From Chloroflexota bacterium (GTDB lineage Bacteria; Chloroflexota; Anaerolineae; UBA4142), in contig JACQEA010000108.1 in the NCBI GenBank assembly GCA_016200825.1, positions 1-7,062 of the forward strand: a stretch of 7,062 bases of DNA, written 5' to 3'. The translations under genes and the position numbers were made by a program. Below the pieces are notes generated by a model. It had not been told where the DNA came from, searched no databases, and saw nothing but the letters and a program-made list of their open reading frames with translations. The first letter of the stretch is position 1; each line of letters starts with the position of its first letter. Below, piece by piece: positions 1 through 5,782 of the stretch.

Positions 1-812
1 TGCGTGAGATACAATTGTTTCACGCCCGCGCGTCGCGCGCACTCGGCCGATTCCGCCGCGGTAATGTGTCCGAATTTGCGCGCGATCTCCGCGTCTTGCG
101 CGAGATAAGTTGCTTCCATGACTAACGCATCCGCGCCGCGCGCGGGTTCGACAATTTCTTCGATGCGCGCAACATCGCCGACGTACACGAGTTTGGTGCC
201 GGGAATCGGATCGCCCAAAACTTGCGCGGGTTGAATGACGCGTCCATCGGCGAGCGTGATCGCTTGACCCGCGACGAGTTTTTTTCGTTCGGGTCCCGCC
301 GGCACCCCTAATTTTTCCGCTTGCTCGACGAGAAAGGGCTGGCGGGTTCGTTCTTGAAACACAAATCCAAAACAACCGCTCCCGCGATGTACGACCGAGA
401 ACGCATCGAGAAATAAATTTTTTTCTTCCAGCACGCGGCCTGCTTTCAGTTCCAAGAATTCTATTTCAATTTCAAATTCTTGTCCGCGCAAAACGACTTT
501 CATCAAATCGCGCACGCGATCCAACGCCCATTTGCCCGCGTGGATTTCCAATTTTCCAAACGCGACGGCTTCCCAGCGCGCGAAGGTGGATGCGAGACCG
601 CCGATGCCCAGAATGTGATCGAGATGCCCGTGCGTCAAGAAAATGCGCCGCAGGTCTTTGAATCCCAATCGGCTTTGCAAAATTTGGCGCTGCGTTCCTT
701 CCGCGCAATCCACGAGATAGCGGTCGCCTTCGTGAATAATCAGCGTAGAAGTCATGTTGCGTTCCGCGCTCGGCGCGGACGCGGAGGTGCCTAGAAAACA
801 AAGTTCAAACAA
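1..812 (-). CDS. rnz: Ribonuclease Z (tRNA 3' processing endonuclease), 3' end cut by window edge
   Basis: RNase Z is a zinc-dependent metallo-beta-lactamase-fold endonuclease that removes the 3' trailer from tRNA precursors in the cytoplasm. The frame from 812 reads LFELCFLGTSASAPSAERN, the usual RNase Z N-terminus, then DCAEGTQRQ and the metal motif HGHLDH (residues 61-66). Other expected ligands are His142 (SVVHRGS), Asp213 (YVGDVA) and the GHITA segment at His249, where most homologues have GHSTA. The exosite arm is recognisable in GPERKKL...LADGRVIQP. 270 residues are visible out of a usual 300-310. The next codon begins CA, which fits the final metal-binding His of the family. The start is TTG at 812: the conserved FLGTS strand lies before the first ATG (755), so that ATG is too late. 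An in-frame TGA at 845-843, which is also the vapC stop, bounds the frame upstream. It lies 30 nt after vapC and may share its transcript. Function is secure; the start is likely. Confidence 0.93.
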   Translation of the reverse strand, partial: MFELCFLGTSASAPSAERNMTSTLIIHEGDRYLVDCAEGTQRQILQSRLGFKDLRRIFLTHGHLDHILGIGGLASTFARWEAVAFGKLEIHAGKWALDRVRDLMKVVLRGQEFEIEIEFLELKAGRVLEEKNLFLDAFSVVHRGSGCFGFVFQERTRQPFLVEQAEKLGVPAGPERKKLVAGQAITLADGRVIQPAQVLGDPIPGTKLVYVGDVARIEEIVEPARGADALVMEATYLAQDAEIARKFGHITAAESAECARRAGVKQLYLT

Positions 813-823
813 GAGATTCTTAT

Positions 824-829
824 TCCTTT
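824..829 (-). promoter_or_regulatory. Ribosome binding site supporting the TTG start of rnz
   Basis: AAAGGA on the minus strand lies 11 nt before the TTG at 812-810. The spacing is slightly long, but it is the only purine-rich Shine-Dalgarno-like stretch in the 30-nt gap after vapC. It supports initiation before the first ATG, which has no such site and would delete the conserved N-terminal strand. Confidence 0.5.
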
Positions 830-842
830 CAACCGCGCAGAT

Positions 843-1295
843 TCACACTTCGTTCGCTAACTGAACGTCTGCTAATGCGATCACATTATCCATCCCTGCA
901 AGCTTTCGATACAGCCGCTCGTCCGAGGTCACGAATAATAGATTCTCTTGTTGTGCCAGCGCGACGAGGTACGCGTCGTAGATTGCCAAATTCCGTTCCA
1001 CACAAATTTCAATCGCGGAGATCAAGGTATCTGAATCGAAAAGAAACACCGCGATTTCGAGTTCAAGAATTCCGAGAATGAATTCTCCTACTTCTTCGAT
1101 TGTGAAATCCCGTGAATTAATTAACGCATTTCCGATTTCATAAAGCGTGAGGTCGGCAATACAAATTTCCCATTTGCCAGCCGCGTAGCCGTTTCGCAAT
1201 TGACGCGCCAGATCATAATTGCGTTCGTTCCGAAACCATTTGACGGCAACGGACGAATCCATAAGCAGAACGTCTTCAGCCGTGATCTGTCTCAC
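843..1295 (-). CDS. vapC: VapC-type PIN-domain toxin ribonuclease
   Basis: 150-residue PIN-domain protein, the usual length for a VapC toxin. VapC enzymes are Mg-dependent endoribonucleases that cut RNA, in several studied cases tRNA or rRNA, and are held inactive by a cognate antitoxin. The four acidic PIN residues are visible: Asp13 in LLMDSSVAVKWF, Glu53 in LYEIGNAL, Asp107 in AIYDAYLVALA and Asp125 in FVTSDERLY. The active site therefore looks intact. The start is GTG at 1295, whose GTGA overlaps the vapB stop by 4 nt. There is no strong ribosome site of its own, so translation is probably coupled to vapB. The next in-frame ATG (Met12) sits directly before the catalytic Asp and would remove the first strand, so it is unlikely. 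The target RNA cannot be read from the sequence. Confidence 0.92.
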   Translation of the reverse strand: MRQITAEDVLLMDSSVAVKWFRNERNYDLARQLRNGYAAGKWEICIADLTLYEIGNALINSRDFTIEEVGEFILGILELEIAVFLFDSDTLISAIEICVERNLAIYDAYLVALAQQENLLFVTSDERLYRKLAGMDNVIALADVQLANEV

Positions 1296-1558
1296 CCGAG
1301 AGGCCCCCGCATCTTGCGAATAAAAGCGACGCTATCGAAATTCGGATTGTGTTTTTTGCGGGCTGCCTTATCCATCACGTTCAGTGCCCATTGAACGTTC
1401 GGTTTGTGCAAAATTGAACCGCGCTTGGGACGTGGTCGCTGTAATCGCTCGCGCAATGCTTCGCGAATCCATTCGCTCCGCGAGCGATGTTCTGCTTTGG
1501 CGGCGCGATCAACTTTATTCAAGAATTTGTCCGGCATCGTCACCAAAACTTTTGCCAT
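1292..1558 (-). CDS. vapB: VapB-type ribbon-helix-helix antitoxin
   Basis: 88-residue antitoxin paired with the PIN toxin that follows. Residues 2-8 (AKVLVTM) form the DNA-contacting beta strand and 11-40 the two helices (KFLNKVDRAAKAE, then RSRSEWIREALRERL) of a CopG/Arc-like ribbon-helix-helix dimer. The basic and then mixed C-terminal half (about 41-88) is the expected toxin-binding tail. Such antitoxins repress their own promoter, alone or with the toxin. The frame is open upstream to an ATG at 1639, inside the neighbouring inverted repeat, with another ATG at 1588. I chose 1558 because it has a strong ribosome site 5 nt away, the RHH strand begins directly after it, and the predicted transcript starts downstream of both earlier ATGs. 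Confidence 0.9.
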   Translation of the reverse strand: MAKVLVTMPDKFLNKVDRAAKAEHRSRSEWIREALRERLQRPRPKRGSILHKPNVQWALNVMDKAARKKHNPNFDSVAFIRKMRGPLG

Positions 1559-1563
1559 TGTTT

Positions 1564-1570
1564 CACCTCT
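1564..1570 (-). promoter_or_regulatory. Ribosome binding site of vapB
   Basis: AGAGGTG on the minus strand, 5 nt before the ATG at 1558. It is the strongest Shine-Dalgarno match in the window and decides the vapB start against the longer 115-residue reading. Confidence 0.75.
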
Positions 1571-1577
1571 GGAGTGG

Positions 1578-1605
1578 AGTATATCCATTGTATAGCATCT
1601 GTCAA
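1578..1605 (-). promoter_or_regulatory. Sigma70-type promoter of vapBC, with possible operator
   Basis: On the minus strand a perfect -35 TTGACA (1605-1600) and a near-perfect -10 TATACT (1583-1578) are separated by 16 nt. Transcription should start near 1571, which leaves a leader of only about 13 nt with the ribosome site at its 5' end. Around the -10, TATA recurs one helical turn apart (plus-strand GTATA at 1579 and 1590), and ACTCC is directly repeated at 1580-1571. Either could be part of the ribbon-helix-helix operator, since such antitoxins commonly bind over their own -10 region. The promoter call is firm for a sequence-only judgement; the operator is a guess. Confidence 0.72.
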
Positions 1606-1622
1606 TGCGGGTAAATAAAAAA

Positions 1623-1726
1623 CTAGGGCGTGTATGCAAAAAAATTTATTGCCTCGGATTTTGTTGAAAAACGGTGTTGCCAAATACGCGAGACTTATTC
1701 AGGAAGATTTTGCATACACGTCCTAG
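1623..1726. mobile_element. MITE-like element with 19-bp terminal inverted repeats, no coding capacity
   Basis: The left end CTAGGGCGTGTATGCAAAA (1623-1641) is matched by the reverse complement of 1708-1726 at 18 of 19 positions (mismatch pair 1628/1721). The internal 66 bp has no ORF and does not continue the stem. Short size, long matching termini and CTAG (or TA) at both ends fit a miniature inverted-repeat transposable element. A TA duplication would suggest mobilisation by an IS630/Tc1-type transposase, and CTAG (a YTAR target) by an IS5-type one; the sequence does not decide. The terminal repeats could also act as a transcription-blocking hairpin between the cyclase and vapBC. The right half of the minus-strand vapB frame extension is encoded by this repeat. 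Confidence 0.65.
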
Positions 1727-1777
1727 CACCCTTTCGAGTCCGAGTTGCTTAGAATCTCTAAAAAAATGAATTACATT

Positions 1778-1894
1778 GTCACCCTGAGCGAGAGCGAAGG
1801 GTCTTGTTGCTTCACTGGCGATCAAGATTCCTGTTGAAACTACAAGATTCTTCGCGGAGTTTACACTGAGCGAAGCGAATGTGCTCAGAATGAC
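1778..1894. repeat. Imperfect palindromic dispersed repeat, copy 1 (overlaps end of cyclase gene)
   Basis: The two ends are imperfect inverted copies: GTCACCCTGAGCG at 1778-1790 against the reverse complement of TGCTCAGAATGAC at 1882-1894, and an inner pair AGGGTCTTGT (1798-1807) against ACAAGATTCT (1842-1851). A 29-bp core at 1852-1880 recurs in the opposite orientation at 5594-5622 with two mismatches. This is the form of the REP-like intergenic repeats found in many copies in some environmental bacterial genomes. Its left edge coincides with the point where the conserved part of the cyclase protein ends. Confidence 0.7.
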
Positions 1895-3641
1895 ATTCTC
1901 GGCGCATTTTCTCCAATTCCCAAACCTCTTCGACCTGCTCGCGGCCTTTGACTTTGAGCGGCGGCAGTTCTTTGGCGTGAATGTGATCGCGGACGAGCGC
2001 GTACGTGGAACGACTCAAAATAATTTGTCCACCACTCGCGTTTTCTTGCAAACGTTTCGCGAGATTTACCGCGTCGCCAATCGCCGTAAAATTCATTTGT
2101 TGCGTGGTGCCAACATTGCCTACGATCGCGTCGCCGGTGTGAATGCCGATGCCATAATTCAATCGTAATTCCTTCGGCAGATCCTTGTGGACTTGATTCA
2201 CCGCATCGCGCATCGCGATTGCCGCGCGCGCGGCGCGCAGCGCGTGATCGGTTTGCGTGAGCGGCGCATTGAATAACGCCATCACCGCGTCGCCCATAAA
2301 TTTATCGAGGGTGCCTTCTTGTTTCAGAATTGCGTCGGCGGCGACGGAAAGATATTGATTCAACACATCCACCAATTTTTCCGGCGAGATCGCTTCGCTG
2401 AAATGCGTAAAGCCGCGAATGTCGGAAAAAAGAATCGTGATCTGCTGACGCTTGCCGCCCAATTTCAATTGATCCGGATTCGTCGGCAGGCGATCCACAA
2501 CCGCGGGCGAAACATAACGCCGAAACATTTCGCGCGTCGCTTCCAGCCGCCGCTTTTCGGTCAGATCATCTACGACAATCGCGACGCCTTGCGGATTGCC
2601 GTCCCCGTCTTTGAGCGCGGAAATATCGAAACTCAAATTCACGGCGCCGCGATTGCTGATGCTCGATTCGATTTCTTCCGCGGCGCGCGCGCTGTTGCCG
2701 CGTTTGACCTGATCCACCAAGCGCGCGAGCGGATTTTCCGCGAGGGGCAGAGTGGTTTTGTTATATTCTACGCCCAACGTTTTTTGGGCGGGGGTGCTAA
2801 AAATATTTTCCGCCGCGCGATTGAACGCGGTGATGCGATCTTTGAGATCGGTCGCGATCACACCCGACGCGATGGACGCAAAAATATTATCTTGAAACGT
2901 TTTGAGCTCGCTGACCTCTTTGATTTTTTGGCGCAGACTCGCAAACAAGCGCGCGTTTTCAATTGCAATCGCGGCTTGATCCGCGAACGCGCGCAGTGTG
3001 TTGAGTTCTAATTCTTTGAACGCCCCCGCATGCATTCGATTGTCTACGTACACCACGCCAATCACGCGGTCTTTGATCTTGAACGGAATGCCGAGAATGG
3101 AACGCAAATTCAAACTGATGACGCTTTGTTGTTCCGCAAAACGCGGATCGGTGAGCGCGTCCGTCGCGATGAGCGGTTCGCCGCTTTTGGCGACGCGCTC
3201 GATAATGCTCCGGCTCACTTCGAACGCGGGACTGGCGATGGTGACGCGATCAAGATTACGCGCGACCTGAAAAGTTAATTCTTTGGACGCGGGATCGAGC
3301 AACATCAAAAATCCGCGCTCGGCGTTGGTGGCTTGAATGATCGAATCCATCGCGAGATTCAAGACTTGATCGAGGTCTAACGCTGAATTGACCGCGCCGC
3401 TGACTTGAAAAAGTTTTTCCAGCTGCGCGCGTTCTTTTTCTTGGCGTTCCATGTTCGCGTTCAGCTGCTCGATCACTTCCGCCAGCCGCGCGAATTGCGC
3501 GATCGTCGCGTCGGTTTCGGCTTCGGGAAAGTACGCGCGATGTTTCCGCAGCCACGACGCGAGGTCATTTAGACCACGGCGCAATTGCGAAATGTCAGAG
3601 CGCGCGCGCAGAATAATCGAAGCCGGAGGTTGGCTAGACAT
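1812..3641 (-). CDS. GAF-PAS class III adenylate/guanylate cyclase
   Basis: 609-residue soluble sensor cyclase making a cyclic nucleotide, probably cAMP from ATP. Domains in order are a helical N-terminus with a likely coiled coil (about 50-80), GAF (about 82-232), a short coiled linker (233-250), PAS (about 251-362) and a cyclase homology domain (about 398-578). The catalytic set looks complete: metal ligands Asp407 (LFSDIRGFT) and Asp451 (KFMGD), substrate-selecting Lys447 and Thr519 (FTAIGD), and transition-state residues Asn526 and Arg530 (VNLAKRL). The Lys/Thr pair is typical of bacterial adenylate cyclases of the class IIIb type. No membrane segment is seen, so it should be cytosolic and work as a dimer. 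The ATG lies 8 nt after the kinase stop with no good ribosome site of its own, which suggests translational coupling. Residues 583-609 are encoded by a dispersed repeat and resemble no part of the family. The GAF and PAS ligands are unknown. Confidence 0.92.
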   Translation of the reverse strand: MSSQPPASIILRARSDISQLRRGLNDLASWLRKHRAYFPEAETDATIAQFARLAEVIEQLNANMERQEKERAQLEKLFQVSGAVNSALDLDQVLNLAMDSIIQATNAERGFLMLLDPASKELTFQVARNLDRVTIASPAFEVSRSIIERVAKSGEPLIATDALTDPRFAEQQSVISLNLRSILGIPFKIKDRVIGVVYVDNRMHAGAFKELELNTLRAFADQAAIAIENARLFASLRQKIKEVSELKTFQDNIFASIASGVIATDLKDRITAFNRAAENIFSTPAQKTLGVEYNKTTLPLAENPLARLVDQVKRGNSARAAEEIESSISNRGAVNLSFDISALKDGDGNPQGVAIVVDDLTEKRRLEATREMFRRYVSPAVVDRLPTNPDQLKLGGKRQQITILFSDIRGFTHFSEAISPEKLVDVLNQYLSVAADAILKQEGTLDKFMGDAVMALFNAPLTQTDHALRAARAAIAMRDAVNQVHKDLPKELRLNYGIGIHTGDAIVGNVGTTQQMNFTAIGDAVNLAKRLQENASGGQIILSRSTYALVRDHIHAKELPPLKVKGREQVEEVWELEKMRRECHSEHIRFAQCKLREESCSFNRNLDRQ

Positions 3642-3649
3642 AGGTGGAT

Positions 3650-5380
3650 TTATTTCTTGCTATCCAGCAAGCGCAATTGATTTTCCGCTTTGAGTTTCAG
3701 TTCGGGCGAGGCGGATGTGCTTTTAATTACCAAATTGAATTCAATCCGCGCTTTGTCTATCTGATTAAATTGAACTGCGAGCAAGCCTTGTCCAAAATGG
3801 ACTTCGGGCAAATTGGGATCAATGCTTGCCGCGCGCGTATACTGTTGGATCGCGTCATTCGGTTTGCCGGTCACACGGTAGTAATCGCCGAGTCCGACGT
3901 ACGCCAGCGCGGAATTTGGATTGAGCGCAATCACTTTGTCGTAATTCTTTTTCGCGTCCTCGTACTGTTTCTGTTGCAGCAACACGTCGGCAAGTTGCAA
4001 TAATAATTCTGGATTGTCCGGCAGCGCGTTGACTCCGGCTTGATAATATTTTTTCGCGCGGTCCAGCTCGTTCAGTTTTTCTGCGAGCGCGCCCGCGCGC
4101 AGATAGCCGCTGGATAATTTTTGATTGCTGGCAATCGCGGCTTCGTATTCCAAAAATGCGCTTTCGTACTCCTTATTGCGTTCCAACAATTCTGCCAAGC
4201 GCAAATGCGCGCCGCCATCGGTAGAATTTTTCTGCACCGAATCGCGCGCGGCTTTGATTTGATCGGCGACAGATGTTGCGCCCGGAGTTGACGTGGTTGC
4301 GCCGGTCCGAAAAATGCGCGCGAGATCATCGCGCGCGATAAATGAAACGCCGCCGATCACGATCGCAAAAAATACAATCACGAGCGCGGTAATCGCGCAC
4401 GAGAGCGGAGTGAGCGCGCGCCGTTTGGGTTGAGGTTGCGGCGTTTTGGTCGCGATTGAAACCGGCGGAGCAGTGGGCGCGGGACGCGGGGTTGCTGCCG
4501 ACGACGCGCGCGTTAGCACAACCACGGGAGTTGCCATTGACGCGAGCGCGGGATTAGTTTGAAACACGGCTTGCTCGAACGCGCTCAAAAATTCCGGCGT
4601 ATTGCCAAAACGCGCGGCGGGGTCTTTTGCCAATGCCTTGAGCAATACGCGTTCGAGTTCCGCCGATAAATTTGGATTGATCGAACGCGGCAGAGGAAGC
4701 GGCGCGTAAATATGATCGTGAATGATGGAGTACGGTGTGTCCGCGCTGAATGGAACGCGCCCCGTCAACATTTCAAACAAGACCACACCGAGCGAATAAA
4801 TATCGCTGCGTTCGCTGACCGCTTCGCCTTTGGCTTGCTCCGGCGAAATATATTGCGGCGTGCCGATCAACATATCTTGCGATAAAGTGCTTTCACCGGC
4901 TTTCGCCATGCGCGCCAAACCAAAATCGGTGAGATAAACATGGCCATCGTTCGCGATCATGATGTTCGATGGTTTGATATCGCGATGCAACACGCCTTGC
5001 GCGTGCGCGTACGCGAGCGCGTTCGCCACCGGACGAATGATCGCGAGCACTTGATCAAGCGAAAGTAAGGCATCGCGTTGCTCCGCCTTGAGCGTTTTGC
5101 CTTCGACGTAGCGAATGACGAGATAGGGCGTACCGGCTTCTTCGGCGAAATCGTAAATGGGGATGATGTTGGGATGATCGAGTTTCGCGACGATGCGCGC
5201 TTCGCGATGAAAGCGCGTGATGAAACTCGCGTCTTCTTTGAACGCGGGGTGCAAAACTTTGATCGCGATGTAGCGATCCAGCGCGGGATGATAGGCTTTA
5301 AAGACCGTTGCCATTCCGCCTTGACCCAGTTGTTCAATGATGCGATACGGTCCAACGTTTTGTCCGAGCGCAAACGACAT
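3650..5380 (-). CDS. Membrane Ser/Thr protein kinase with C-terminal TPR repeats
   Basis: 576-residue PknB-like kinase. The kinase domain (about 12-270) has the glycine loop LGQGGMATVFKA (18-29), Lys41 (AIKVL), Glu60 (FHREARI), catalytic loop HRDIKPSN with Asp134, DFG (Asp152) and GTPQYISPE (173-181), so it should be active. Ser164, Thr165 and Ser167 in the activation loop are candidate autophosphorylation sites. A Pro/Thr/Ala-rich linker (about 284-322) leads to one hydrophobic helix (about 327-348), then at least four TPR-like units (about 389-560). With the kinase inside, the TPRs would lie outside the membrane and probably bind a protein or peptide signal. The ATG at 5380 has GAGGG 4 nt upstream. 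It is followed after 8 nt by the GAF-PAS cyclase, a possible partner or substrate. The linker and ALAKDPAARF motif resemble the kinase fragment at 7062-5783, so the two are probably related copies. Confidence 0.94.
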   Translation of the reverse strand: MSFALGQNVGPYRIIEQLGQGGMATVFKAYHPALDRYIAIKVLHPAFKEDASFITRFHREARIVAKLDHPNIIPIYDFAEEAGTPYLVIRYVEGKTLKAEQRDALLSLDQVLAIIRPVANALAYAHAQGVLHRDIKPSNIMIANDGHVYLTDFGLARMAKAGESTLSQDMLIGTPQYISPEQAKGEAVSERSDIYSLGVVLFEMLTGRVPFSADTPYSIIHDHIYAPLPLPRSINPNLSAELERVLLKALAKDPAARFGNTPEFLSAFEQAVFQTNPALASMATPVVVLTRASSAATPRPAPTAPPVSIATKTPQPQPKRRALTPLSCAITALVIVFFAIVIGGVSFIARDDLARIFRTGATTSTPGATSVADQIKAARDSVQKNSTDGGAHLRLAELLERNKEYESAFLEYEAAIASNQKLSSGYLRAGALAEKLNELDRAKKYYQAGVNALPDNPELLLQLADVLLQQKQYEDAKKNYDKVIALNPNSALAYVGLGDYYRVTGKPNDAIQQYTRAASIDPNLPEVHFGQGLLAVQFNQIDKARIEFNLVIKSTSASPELKLKAENQLRLLDSKK

Positions 5381-5475
5381 GAATCCCTCGGTGCCAATCT
5401 GAAAAAAGAATTAGCGTCTACGAAAAAAAAACGCAAGAGCACAAAAATTTCAAGAGTTTATTAGACTTTATGCGA

Positions 5476-5512
5476 AACACTTGCACCTGCGGCAAGTGCA
5501 GGTGTAAGTGTT
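5476..5512. repeat. Perfect-length hairpin, 15-bp stem, in the leader of the TPR kinase gene
   Basis: 5476-5490 pairs with 5498-5512 over 15 positions with a single non-Watson-Crick pair and a 7-nt loop (GGCAAGT). An alternative stem, ACTTGC (5479-5484) with GCAAGT (5492-5497), uses the same left arm, so two folds exclude each other. No T-tract follows on either strand, so it is not an intrinsic terminator. It could be an mRNA leader structure, a protein-binding palindrome or another dispersed repeat. Confidence 0.6.
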
Positions 5513-5534
5513 ACCGCCAAAGCTTATCTTGAGC

Positions 5535-5562
5535 GTAGCGAAGAAACGCCAAGGGCGCAAAG
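5535..5562. repeat. Possible remnant of a low-complexity intergenic repeat
   Basis: The stretch AGCGAAGAAACGCC followed by AAGGGCGCAAAG resembles a motif type I recognise from intergenic DNA of several environmental genomes (a CTTTGCGCCCTTGGCG-like string on the other strand). A decayed relative appears at 5421-5446 (AAACGC, AAGAGC, ACAAA). Evidence is similarity by eye only. Confidence 0.3.
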
Positions 5563-5576
5563 AAAAAAATGATAGC

Positions 5577-5677
5577 GTCATTGCGAGGAGCAGATTCGCT
5601 TCGCTCACTGTAAACTCTGCGACGAAGCAATCTCCAAGTGCATCTGGGGATTGCCTCGCAATTCCTCTGTGAGGCAA
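5577..5677. repeat. Imperfect palindromic dispersed repeat, copy 2
   Basis: Begins GTCATTGCGAGGAG. The outer arms ATTGCGAGG (5580-5588) and CCTCGCAAT (5654-5662) are perfect inverted copies, and inside them GCAATCTCC (5627-5635) pairs with GGGGATTGC (5646-5654) with one mismatch. A further 7-bp stem, TTGCCTC (5651-5657) with GAGGCAA (5671-5677), competes for the right arm. The 29-bp core at 5594-5622 matches copy 1 (1852-1880, opposite strand) at 27 positions. It is non-coding here, unlike copy 1. Confidence 0.7.
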
Positions 5678-5732
5678 ATAAATTGTACGCGCCGCGTTCA
5701 AATCAGGCTTAAAGCCAAAGTAAAATGAATGT

Positions 5733-5766
5733 AAAAAAAGGTCGAGACGAATCCGGCTCGACCTTT
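5733..5766 (-). terminator. Rho-independent terminator after the propeller kinase gene
   Basis: A perfect 10-bp stem (AAAGGTCGAG at 5737-5746, CTCGACCTTT at 5757-5766) with a 10-nt loop lies 16 nt after the stop codon at 5783. On the minus strand it runs straight into seven Ts (5739-5733). It separates the propeller-kinase transcript from the TPR kinase-cyclase operon. Read from the other strand it lacks a good T-tract. Confidence 0.88.
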
Positions 5767-5782
5767 AGGTCACAGTTTTTAT

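Larger units (their letters stand above)
5381..5782. other. Intergenic region between two kinase genes: repeats, hairpin and terminator, no gene
   Basis: About 400 bp with no credible coding sequence. From the upstream gene it holds an intrinsic terminator (5766-5733), a palindromic repeat (5677-5577), a low-complexity repeat remnant (5562-5535), a 15-bp hairpin (5512-5476) and A/T-rich tracts. The leader of the TPR kinase must start here. The only promoter candidate I found is weak: TTGCCG (5495-5490), a 17-nt spacer and CATAAA (5472-5467), with the -35 in the hairpin loop. I would not rely on it. The kinase ribosome site GAGGG is at 5389-5385. Confidence 0.6.

Noticed and set aside
1559..1639. 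Longer N-terminus for the antitoxin (starts at 1639 or 1588)
   Set aside because: The added residues are encoded by the MITE terminus and the promoter itself, and the predicted transcript begins downstream of both ATGs.
1760..1807. Intrinsic terminator after the cyclase on the minus strand
   Set aside because: There is a 5-bp ACCCT/AGGGT stem and a run of seven Ts, but the two are about 16 nt apart and the stem is short.
2319..3011. 230-residue plus-strand open frame
   Set aside because: Lies entirely antisense to the GAF-PAS cyclase, whose motifs are intact. The long antisense frame follows from the GCG/CGC codon bias and its product shows no domain.
3256..3555. 99-residue minus-strand frame with Arg/Ser-rich product
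   Set aside because: Out-of-frame shadow of the cyclase N-terminus, low-complexity and without a start context.
5468..5701. 77-residue minus-strand reading frame in the intergenic region
   Set aside because: It runs through the hairpin, the low-complexity remnant and repeat copy 2, has no ribosome site and no recognisable protein motif. Reading frames of this kind are produced by the repeats.
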